The translations under genes and the position numbers were made by a program. 64,000 bases of DNA, from positions 1,302,001 to 1,366,000 of the forward strand of contig NZ_CP112866.1 of the NCBI RefSeq assembly GCF_026410085.1. Reading direction: 5' to 3'. This DNA comes from Pseudomonas quebecensis. Lineage in GTDB: Bacteria; Pseudomonadota; Gammaproteobacteria; Pseudomonadales; Pseudomonadaceae. The notes beneath the pieces were generated by a model that was not told the origin of the DNA, searched no databases, and saw only the letters and a list, made by a program, of their open reading frames with translations. Shown here in pieces: positions 47,155-54,217 of this stretch. Every line of letters starts with the position of its first letter. Position 1 is the stretch's first letter.

Positions 47155-48078
47155 TCAGGCTTGCCGAGGCGCGGCGAAAGGCGCGTCCAGCGGGGCGGTG
47201 TCGAAGGTGCGCAGCAATTCGACAAGGATCTGCGTGGCCGGGCCCAAGGGTTTGTCCTTGTTTGAGTACAGAAAGAACGTCGGGTGGCGGCTGCCGCCCT
47301 GTTCCAAGGGTAGCTGCTTGAGTACGCCCTCGGCGAGTTCGCGTTCGATCATGTGGCGTGGCAACCAGGCAAAACCCAGGCCGCTGCCCACAAAGGACGC
47401 CGCCGTGGCCAGGCTGCCGACGGTCCAGCGTTGTTCGGCGCCGAGCCAGCCCACATCTCGCGGTTGCTGGCGACCGGAGTCGCGGATCACCACTTGCATC
47501 TGGCTCTCCAGGTCCTGGAAGCTCAGCGAGCGGTTCATGCGATGCAGGGCATGCTCGGGGTGGGCCACGGCGACGAACTCCACATCGCTCATCTCGGTGC
47601 CCAGGTAGCCGGGGATACTGAACCCGCAAATCGCCAGGTCGGCCACGCCTTCGATCAGCAGCTCTTCGACACCGGACAACACCTCCTCGCGCAGCCGCAC
47701 ACGGCAACCCCGGCTTTGCGGCATAAATGCGCTCAAGGCGCGCACCAGCCGGGCGTTGGGGTAGGCGGCGTCCACCACCAGGCGCACTTCGGCTTCCCAA
47801 CCCTGCTCCATATGGTGGGCAAGGTCTTCCAGCTGGCTGGCGTTCTTCACCAGTTGCCGCGAGCGGCGCAACAGCACTTCGCCGGCATCGGTGAGCACCG
47901 CCTTGCGCCCGTCGATGCGCAGCAGCGGCACGCCGAGCTGGTCCTGCATGCGGGCCACGGTGTAGCTCACCGAAGACTGCGAACGGTGCAGCGCTTCGGC
48001 CGCCTGGGCGAAGCCGCCATGGTCGACCACGGCTTGCAGCGTGCGCCATTGATCGAGGGTAACGCGGGGCGCTTTCAA
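47155..48078 (-). CDS. LysR family transcriptional regulator
   Basis: 307 residues. HTH near the N-terminus (LDQWRTLQAVVDHGGFAQAA, 'HRSQSSVSYTVARMQDQLG') and effector domain from ~90. It is divergent from the small exported protein at 48128 with only ~50 bases between starts, and is followed closely by the hydrolase gene on the same strand. Either neighbour, or the azoreductase beyond, may be its target. Confidence 0.9.
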   Translation of the reverse strand: MKAPRVTLDQWRTLQAVVDHGGFAQAAEALHRSQSSVSYTVARMQDQLGVPLLRIDGRKAVLTDAGEVLLRRSRQLVKNASQLEDLAHHMEQGWEAEVRLVVDAAYPNARLVRALSAFMPQSRGCRVRLREEVLSGVEELLIEGVADLAICGFSIPGYLGTEMSDVEFVAVAHPEHALHRMNRSLSFQDLESQMQVVIRDSGRQQPRDVGWLGAEQRWTVGSLATAASFVGSGLGFAWLPRHMIERELAEGVLKQLPLEQGGSRHPTFFLYSNKDKPLGPATQILVELLRTFDTAPLDAPFAAPRQA

Positions 48079-48127
48079 GATAGGTTCCTCTTGTCCTAAG
48101 CTGGCGGTCCTTATTGGAGACTGCCGA

Positions 48128-48442
48128 ATGAGAAAATTCTGTTGTGTGTTGCTGGCGCTGTTGCCGATGAGTGCGTATGCCTACCCCATCGATGTGACCA
48201 AAAAGATCGAAGGCGTGAGCCTGGACTACACGGCGTCCGACGTGGACGATGACATCAGTTCGATTCAACTGAATAACTACGGCACCATTGACGCACAGTG
48301 TTCGGTAGTCTTCACCAACGGTCCGGAATCGCCCCGTCGACGTAATGTCTCGGTACCCGCCGGCAAAAGCACAAACACCACGGTCAAGTTCACCCGCTCC
48401 ATTATCAAGATGCGTATCGCTCTGGAGTGCGCCCCGAAATAG
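48128..48442 (+). CDS. Small exported protein of unknown function
   Basis: 104 residues with a signal peptide (MRKFCCVLLALLPMSAYA). The mature ~86 residues are beta-rich with two Cys (CSVVF and the C-terminal ECAPK) that could form a disulfide. I do not recognise a characterised family. GGAG lies 8 bases before the ATG. It is divergent from the LysR gene with a very short shared promoter region. Confidence 0.75.
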   Translation: MRKFCCVLLALLPMSAYAYPIDVTKKIEGVSLDYTASDVDDDISSIQLNNYGTIDAQCSVVFTNGPESPRRRNVSVPAGKSTNTTVKFTRSIIKMRIALECAPK

Positions 48443-48592
48443 CGCGCCGGTGGAGCGCTCTACAGGGATAGCCGGTTAATCAACAAATTTCTAGATGGGT
48501 TATAGCAGTTTTTTGCGCTTTTTAATCGAATCAGCCCTGGATAATCTTTTCTCCATCGACTTACAGCAGTTTCAGATGGAGCCTACAGAGCC

Positions 48593-49192
48593 ATGTCCAA
48601 CGTTCTGATTATTGAAAGCAGTGCACGTCAGCAGGATTCGATCTCCCGCCAGCTCACCCGGCAGTTCATCGGCCAATGGCGCGCCGCTCACCCGGCGGAC
48701 CGCATCAGCGTGCGCGACGTGGCCCTTAACCCGGTGCCGCACCTGGACGCGAATTTGCTCGGCGGCTGGATGAAGGCGGCGGAGCAGCGCAATGACGACG
48801 AACAGATCTCCCTCGACCGCTCCAACGAATTGACCGATGAACTGCTCGCCGCCGACGTGCTGGTGCTGGCGGCGCCGATGTACAACTTCGCCATCCCCAG
48901 CACGCTGAAAGCCTGGCTGGACCACGTGTTGCGTGCCGGTGTGACGTTCAAATACACCCCCACCGGGCCTCAGGGGCTGCTGACCGGCAAGCGCGCCATC
49001 GTGCTCACCGCTCGCGGCGGTATTCATACCGGCGCCAGCTCCGATCACCAGGAACCGTACCTGCGTCAGGTCATGGCCTTCATCGGGATTCACGACGTCA
49101 CCTTCATTCATGCCGAAGGGGTGAACCTGAGCGGTGACTTCCAGGAGAAGGGCATCAACCACGCCAAGGCGCTGATTGCCCAGGTGGCGTGA
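48593..49192 (+). CDS. azoR: FMN-dependent NADH-azoreductase
   Basis: 199 residues, flavodoxin-like fold. 'VLIIESSARQQDSISRQL' phosphate-binding start, 'LVLAAPMYNFAIPSTLKAWL' FMN loop and 'VLTARGGIHTG' are typical of AzoR/AcpD. Reduces azo dyes and quinones in two-electron steps; a detoxification role is usual. A strong terminator follows at 49299-49333. Confidence 0.94.
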   Translation: MSNVLIIESSARQQDSISRQLTRQFIGQWRAAHPADRISVRDVALNPVPHLDANLLGGWMKAAEQRNDDEQISLDRSNELTDELLAADVLVLAAPMYNFAIPSTLKAWLDHVLRAGVTFKYTPTGPQGLLTGKRAIVLTARGGIHTGASSDHQEPYLRQVMAFIGIHDVTFIHAEGVNLSGDFQEKGINHAKALIAQVA

Positions 49193-49298
49193 TCCTTTAA
49201 TCGCCACGTAATCGCCCGGTGTTTATATCGCTCCACGCCAACCCTTCAAGTACGCGTAACGAACCTCCCTTTGCACTTGTTGCTCCTGAGTGCTCCTG

Positions 49299-49333
49299 CC
49301 CGACTGCCGCTATAGCGAGGTCGGGTTTTTTTT
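49299..49333 (+). terminator. Rho-independent terminator after azoR
   Basis: The stem CCCGAC/GTCGGG holds an inner palindrome CGCTATAGCG and is followed by eight T. Confidence 0.88.
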
Positions 49334-49395
49334 GCCTCCAGTTTCGTCCCGCGACGAAAAGCTTTAATGTCCCGCCCATTCGAAACGAGGCGCGC

Positions 49396-50271
49396 ATGGG
49401 CTATCTACTGGTTGTCACCCTGATTCAGGCATTTTCCTTCAGCTTGATCGGCGAATACCTCGCCGGTCACGTCGACAGCTACTTCGCGGTGCTGGTGCGC
49501 GTGGTGCTGGCCGGGCTGGTATTTATCCCGCTGACGCGCTGGCGTTCGGTGGAGCCTGCGTTCATGCGCGGCATGCTGGTGATCGGCGCGCTGCAGTTCG
49601 GCGTGACCTATGTGTGCCTTTACCTGAGCTTTCGCGTGCTCACGGTGCCGGAGGTGCTGCTGTTCACCATCCTTACGCCGTTGCACGTGACCCTGATCGA
49701 GGACGCCCTGAATCGGCGTTTCAACTTCTGGGCGCTGCTGGCCGCGCTGGTAGCGGTGGCGGGCGCGGCGGTGATTCGCTTCGACCAGATCACCGCCCAC
49801 TTCCTGATGGGCTTTTTGCTGCTGCAACTGGCCAACTTCACCTATGCCGCCGGGCAGGTGATGTACAAGCACCTGGTGGCGCGCTACCCGAGCGACCTGC
49901 CGCACTATCGACGCTTCGGCTACTTCTACCTTGGCGCGTTGCTGGTGGTGTTGCCGGCGTTCCTGCTGTTCGGCAAGGCTGACTTCCTGCCGGAGGCGCC
50001 GCTGCAATGGGGCGTGCTGGTGTTCCTCGGCCTGGTCAGTACGGCGCTGGGCCTGTACTGGTGGAATAAAGGCGCGTGTCTGGTCAACGGTGGCACGCTG
50101 GCGGTGATGAACAACCTGCACGTACCGGTGGGCCTGCTGCTCAACCTGCTGATCTGGAACCAGCACGAGCCGCTGGGCCGCCTGGCCTTGGGTGGCCTGG
50201 TGATTCTGGCGGCGGTCTGGATAAGTCGATTGGGCGTAAAGCCCGCGCCTGGCGTACAGTCTGCGACGTGA
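49396..50271 (+). CDS. EamA/DMT family exporter
   Basis: 291 residues with ten helices in two repeats (YFAVLVRVVLAGLVFIPLTR; 'TLAVMNNLHVPVGLLLNLLI'). It resembles the CarD/YedA-like carboxylate or amino-acid exporter branch. ATG 49396 begins MGYLLVVTLIQAF; longer in-frame starts lack family sequence. It is followed after about 67 bases by an Lrp-type regulator on the same strand, a usual partnership for amino-acid exporters, and lies beside the putative biosynthetic operon. Confidence 0.9.
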   Translation: MGYLLVVTLIQAFSFSLIGEYLAGHVDSYFAVLVRVVLAGLVFIPLTRWRSVEPAFMRGMLVIGALQFGVTYVCLYLSFRVLTVPEVLLFTILTPLHVTLIEDALNRRFNFWALLAALVAVAGAAVIRFDQITAHFLMGFLLLQLANFTYAAGQVMYKHLVARYPSDLPHYRRFGYFYLGALLVVLPAFLLFGKADFLPEAPLQWGVLVFLGLVSTALGLYWWNKGACLVNGGTLAVMNNLHVPVGLLLNLLIWNQHEPLGRLALGGLVILAAVWISRLGVKPAPGVQSAT

Positions 50272-50338
50272 TGGGCCTTGGGCGGCGTGAGCGGCGATGA
50301 AAGTCTGCTATCGGAAAGAACGGTGTGGGGGCGGCAGA

Positions 50339-50755
50339 GTGGACAAGATTGATGAACTGATCATTGCGGCCTTGAAGGATGACTCCCGCGTCAGCCTGGC
50401 GCAATTGGCGCGGCAAGTTCACAAGTCTCGAACCGCAGTAGAGTCGCGCGTACAAAAGCTGATTGAAAAAGGCGTCATCCTGGGCTTTACCATCAACGTC
50501 GCGGAGGGCGATGGCACCTTGCAAGCGGCGTTTTTGATGCTGACGCTCAATGGCAGTCACTGTCACCTCGTGTATCCGATGCTTCAGCAGTTCAGCCAGG
50601 TGGTGCATGCCTACTCACTGTTTGGCGACGTGGACATGATGCTCGACGTTCGCTACAGAAGCTTTGAAGAACTGATGGTGTTCAAGGAAAGCCTGTTGAA
50701 GATCGAGCATGTGAAGGAAGTGGTGGTCAACCCTGTGCTGAAGGCCTGGCGTTAG
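50339..50755 (+). CDS. Lrp/AsnC family transcriptional regulator
   Basis: 138 residues from GTG 50339 (VDKIDELIIAALKDDSR), where the family's N-terminal HTH normally begins. ATG 50297 would add 14 residues that do not look family-like but cannot be excluded. HTH 'SLAQLARQVHKSRTAVESRV' and RAM ligand domain ('AFLMLTLNGSHCHLVYPML', 'DVDMMLDVRYRSFEEL'). Such regulators sense amino acids. It ends 24 bases from the end of the convergent B3/4 gene. Confidence 0.9.
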   Translation: MDKIDELIIAALKDDSRVSLAQLARQVHKSRTAVESRVQKLIEKGVILGFTINVAEGDGTLQAAFLMLTLNGSHCHLVYPMLQQFSQVVHAYSLFGDVDMMLDVRYRSFEELMVFKESLLKIEHVKEVVVNPVLKAWR

Positions 50756-50779
50756 GCCCAGGCCATGGCCGGCATGGCT

Positions 50780-51457
50780 TCACGCATGATCGCGAACGGT
50801 TTCAAGAAAATGATGACTCAGGTTCGGCATTTGCTGACGAAGGGTGTCCACGAGTTCTTCGATGACCGCCTGGTTGAATTGGAACGATGTGTCGTCATGT
50901 CCCAGGATCACCACCAGCAGCCTCGATGAGTCTTTCGTCAGCCGGAAGTCATGGGCATCGGCGTCCACCTTGCCGATGCTCGCCAACGGCACATCCCCGC
51001 AGGTATAGACGATGTCGCCGACAGGAATCGTGATGGGCTTCTTGGCGAACAGCGGGCGTAGCACCCTCGGTTTGTCCGAGCGCATCACATAGATGTCATC
51101 CTTCTGGTGATACGTGTGCACGCCGATGCTGACCCCATGCCGGATTGCGACCGCGTTATAGGCATCGACGATATTGTTGATGGGGTAAACGCCTTTGGCG
51201 ATGAAGCGTCGCAGCAGCTTCTCATTGGCGCTGACGGTATTTTCGTAGCCGAGTTTTTTGAGCTGCCTGGAAAACCCTTCGTAGACGACGTTCGAATCCA
51301 GCTCGTTAAGATGCGAGGCCACGTGGTTCAGGTTGCTCTGCAGTACCCCGACGAAGCTCCGATCATCCGAGACGGTGACGTCCTCGATAACGGCCGCGCA
51401 CGCATTGTTGATGCCCAGCTCGCAAGCTGACTTTTTGATAATCAAACGGCTTCTCAT
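50780..51457 (-). CDS. Free-standing B3/4 (PheRS editing-like) domain protein
   Basis: 225 residues. The central part, from GYENTVSANEKLLRRFIAKG through 'GVYPINNIVDAYNAVAIRHGVSIGVH', matches the B3/4 domain of phenylalanyl-tRNA synthetase beta subunits (COG3382 type), the domain that hydrolyses Tyr-tRNA(Phe). No synthetase domain is attached. Last gene of the five-gene operon, 4 bases after the ATP-grasp gene. By analogy with other stand-alone editing domains it could clear tRNA charged with a toxic amino acid made by the pathway; this is inference. Confidence 0.82.
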   Translation of the reverse strand: MRSRLIIKKSACELGINNACAAVIEDVTVSDDRSFVGVLQSNLNHVASHLNELDSNVVYEGFSRQLKKLGYENTVSANEKLLRRFIAKGVYPINNIVDAYNAVAIRHGVSIGVHTYHQKDDIYVMRSDKPRVLRPLFAKKPITIPVGDIVYTCGDVPLASIGKVDADAHDFRLTKDSSRLLVVILGHDDTSFQFNQAVIEELVDTLRQQMPNLSHHFLETVRDHA

Positions 51458-51461
51458 AACC

Positions 51462-52688
51462 TTAGGCCCACAGTTTTTTTCGCAGATTGGCGGTACTCAC
51501 GTCCAGTTGCTGCGCCGAGGGGCTTTGCAGCCAGAACAGCCCTGGACAGGTGGCGAAGTCGATAGTGACCGGGGTGGTATCGCCGGCGCGCATGAAATAC
51601 CGGTGCCCGCAGTAGGCTTCGTCCGCCTGGGCGCTTTGTAAGGCCTGGGGTGACGGCGGCTCGAAGGTTCGGCTTTCATCGGAGCAGAAGAAACCGATCC
51701 GGCCATGGCTGATCTGGCTGGCCGCAGCGGCCTGGGGGCGAGGGTGGCCGAGGTAGCTGTCGATCGACAGTGACAGCAAGTCGGGGAGATACACCTGCTG
51801 GAACAGCAGGGGCGCGATGCCGCCGTGCAAGCGACCGCCGGCCTCAATCATTACCGGCCCGGCGTCGGACCAAATGATCTCCATATGGATCGGCCCGACG
51901 CGTACGCCCAGGGCCGCCGCCGCCTGGCGGGCGTAATCGGTCAGCGGTTGCAGTTCGGGCGCCTGAGGGTCGAGGGTGTCGAGGCTTTCGTAGACAAACA
52001 TGCTGCCGTTCTTCTGGATCTTGGTGTACTTGCAGACGCTGGCGACGATGTAGGTGCTGCCGAAGGCGACCATATCCACCACGTACTCAGGCCCCGCTAT
52101 GAACGACTGCACGATAAACCCGAGATTGACTTCGCCGAGGTCGTTTTTCTGCTGCCAGGCGGCGTTTTTCAAGGCGGTTTCCACTTCGCGCTTGCCCTGG
52201 GCAAACACCACGCCTTCAGTGGCGGCCGAGTTCAGTGGCTTGACCACATAGGTGGCCGACTCGTCGAGTTTGGCCACCACCTCGCCGATGCGGCTCGGTG
52301 AGCTCAGCAGGTGCGAGGCGATGTGGGACAACTGGTGGTGTTTCAATGCCTGCTGCATGGAGAACTTGTTACGGCGCAGGTCGCTGGTGATGCGGCTGTT
52401 GCCGGGGATGTCGAGCAGCTCCGTCAGGTAGTCGGTGAGATAGATCGCGGTTTCGCAACCGGCGATCACGGCGCTCAGCGACAAGGTTTCCAGAGTGATC
52501 AACAGGCTTTCTTCCCAGTGATACACCTGATCAAAGTTGTCTGCGATCAAGTCTTGGGTGAAGTGTTCCGGCAAGTCACGGGTGGAGATCACGGCGATGC
52601 ACCGGATGCCCTGCGCGTTGAGCAGGGGGGCATACAGTTTGCCCGTGGAGAACGGGTCAACGATCAATACGGTTTTCACTACTGTCAC
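51462..52688 (-). CDS. ATP-grasp domain ligase
   Basis: 408 residues. N-terminal pre-ATP-grasp Rossmann part (KTVLIVDPFSTGKLYAPLL), ATP-binding 'ATYVVKPLNSAATEGV' and 'GFIVQSFIAGPEYVVDMVAF', and metal-binding 'GPIHMEIIWSDAGPVMIEAGGRLHGG'. These are features of carboxylate-amine ligases such as BacD-like L-amino-acid ligases, which join amino acids through acyl phosphates. GTG 52688 is the start, with AAGGA about 9 bases upstream. In the operon it would extend or couple the product of the oxidase. Confidence 0.9.
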   Translation of the reverse strand: MTVVKTVLIVDPFSTGKLYAPLLNAQGIRCIAVISTRDLPEHFTQDLIADNFDQVYHWEESLLITLETLSLSAVIAGCETAIYLTDYLTELLDIPGNSRITSDLRRNKFSMQQALKHHQLSHIASHLLSSPSRIGEVVAKLDESATYVVKPLNSAATEGVVFAQGKREVETALKNAAWQQKNDLGEVNLGFIVQSFIAGPEYVVDMVAFGSTYIVASVCKYTKIQKNGSMFVYESLDTLDPQAPELQPLTDYARQAAAALGVRVGPIHMEIIWSDAGPVMIEAGGRLHGGIAPLLFQQVYLPDLLSLSIDSYLGHPRPQAAAASQISHGRIGFFCSDESRTFEPPSPQALQSAQADEAYCGHRYFMRAGDTTPVTIDFATCPGLFWLQSPSAQQLDVSTANLRKKLWA

Positions 52689-52700
52689 GTCGTGTATTCC

Positions 52701-53891
52701 TTATTCCGTGGTGGCGGTGGGCGCGGGGGCCGGGGTCAGGTTCCACGCCAGTACGGCAGTGGCCAACAGGCCGGCGGAGACGATCATCAACAGGCGGGCG
52801 CCTTCGAGTCCTAGGAAGCCGGAGGTGGTGAAGAACGTCAGGATCATCGGCGCCGAGCCACTGACCAGCAGGTAGTAGAGCGAGCTTTTGGCCGCGATCA
52901 CGTCGGCTACCCTTGCGTTGGGCGCCGACTCGATCAAGGTTCTGCGCAATTGGATGCGCAGGCTGTTGATGCAAAAACCCAGCAGGAACGCCGCGGCCAT
53001 CATCACGTAGAGGTTGTGGAAGTAGACGATCGCCACGTCCGCCAGTATCACCAGCGAGATCGCGCCGTAGCGGTTGAGCTTGATGCGCGGCAACACCGCA
53101 GCGCTGAAGGCACCCAGGCCCGCCAGGCCGCTGGCGACCCCGAACAGCGTGGCATTCCACTCATTGAGTTTTTGAAAAACGATGGGCACCAGGCTGTTGA
53201 ACGCGCCGATATGGAAACCGATCATGCTCAACACGATGATCAGGATATAGAGGTTTCGCGGTAGCTCCAGTGGCCGCGCGGTGGAGGTTGCCGTGGCCTG
53301 TTCGGTGGCGTGTTCGTTGGGGCTGTCGGCTACCAGAAGGATGGCCGCGAGCGAGACAATCGCTGCCAGGCTGATGATCTGCAGCGTCTGGTTGACCGAA
53401 AACACATCCACAATCAACCCGCCCAGGAGCGCGCCGCCGAAGGCACCGATCTGTATGGAGGTTTGCATCAACCGCGCGCAGGTATCGCTGTCGGTGAGGC
53501 CGGCCAGCACCAGCTTGGTATTTTTCGATTCCAGTGTGCTGATGGTGAAGTAGTCGGTCACGCCCACTACGAACGCAATGGCCAGGAAGCCGATCGGTAG
53601 CAGGGCGGCCTCGGTAAACGACAAGCCCAGGACTGCCGCAAAGGCCACCAGGCGAATGTACAACAGCCGTTTCAGGCTCAGTTCAATGGTGAAGAACCGG
53701 CCGATGTACTGTTCGCACAGATAAGGCACGACGGTCGCCACGCACAAGGTGGCGCCGACCAGGAAGGTCGAACCGGTAGTCTCCAGGCCGAACCAGACCA
53801 TCGCGATGACAATCGCCATGTCGAGGCCGGTGAAGAGCGTCACGATTGAGTAGAACGCTGTCAGTGTCGATTTAGTCTTCATGAGCTTCAT
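52701..53891 (-). CDS. MFS transporter
   Basis: 396 residues with twelve predicted helices (for example LTAFYSIVTLFTGLDMAIVIAMV at the start and 'NLYILIIVLSMIGFHIGAF' after the central loop at ~195-225). Probable exporter of the operon's product. ATG 53891 overlaps the Rieske gene stop by 4 bases (ATGA). Confidence 0.9.
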   Translation of the reverse strand: MKLMKTKSTLTAFYSIVTLFTGLDMAIVIAMVWFGLETTGSTFLVGATLCVATVVPYLCEQYIGRFFTIELSLKRLLYIRLVAFAAVLGLSFTEAALLPIGFLAIAFVVGVTDYFTISTLESKNTKLVLAGLTDSDTCARLMQTSIQIGAFGGALLGGLIVDVFSVNQTLQIISLAAIVSLAAILLVADSPNEHATEQATATSTARPLELPRNLYILIIVLSMIGFHIGAFNSLVPIVFQKLNEWNATLFGVASGLAGLGAFSAAVLPRIKLNRYGAISLVILADVAIVYFHNLYVMMAAAFLLGFCINSLRIQLRRTLIESAPNARVADVIAAKSSLYYLLVSGSAPMILTFFTTSGFLGLEGARLLMIVSAGLLATAVLAWNLTPAPAPTATTE

Positions 53892-54205
53892 CCGTCGTAG
53901 CGGGAAATTTTAAGCAGCGGCACACAACGCTCTGTGTCGCCGACGACCGTGCTGATCCGGTTCCTGACACGCACGGTGGGCAGTGCGCTCTTTTCCAGGT
54001 TGCAGACCCTGTAGGCGTTGTCGTGCCAGGGACAGATCACACTTTGGCCGTCGCCTGTCACTTCGCCCATGTGCAGCGGGCCGCCACGGTGGGGGCACTT
54101 GGTGGGCAGCAATTGCGTCGAATACGCGTGACGCTTGAGAAAGTAGGTGCGTTCCTCCACGGCCACATAGTTGGCGTGGGAGATATTCAGGCTGATGGCT
54201 TTCAT
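53888..54205 (-). CDS. Small Rieske [2Fe-2S] protein
   Basis: 105 residues. Both cluster-ligand boxes are intact: Cys37-x-His39 (CPHRGGPLH) and Cys58-x-x-His61 (CPWHDNAYR). There are no other domains, so it is a Rieske-type ferredoxin. ATG 54205 is chosen over an in-frame GTG at 54217, with GAGTGG about 8 bases upstream. It lies directly after the diiron-cupin gene, so it probably supplies electrons to that enzyme. No dedicated ferredoxin reductase is nearby. Confidence 0.88.
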   Translation of the reverse strand: MKAISLNISHANYVAVEERTYFLKRHAYSTQLLPTKCPHRGGPLHMGEVTGDGQSVICPWHDNAYRVCNLEKSALPTVRVRNRISTVVGDTERCVPLLKISRYDG

Positions 54206-54217
54206 GGGGTTGCCCAC

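Noticed and set aside
47141..48268. Apparent N-terminal extension of the alpha/beta hydrolase
   Set aside because: This stretch is the LysR gene read in another frame, so a fusion is not supported.
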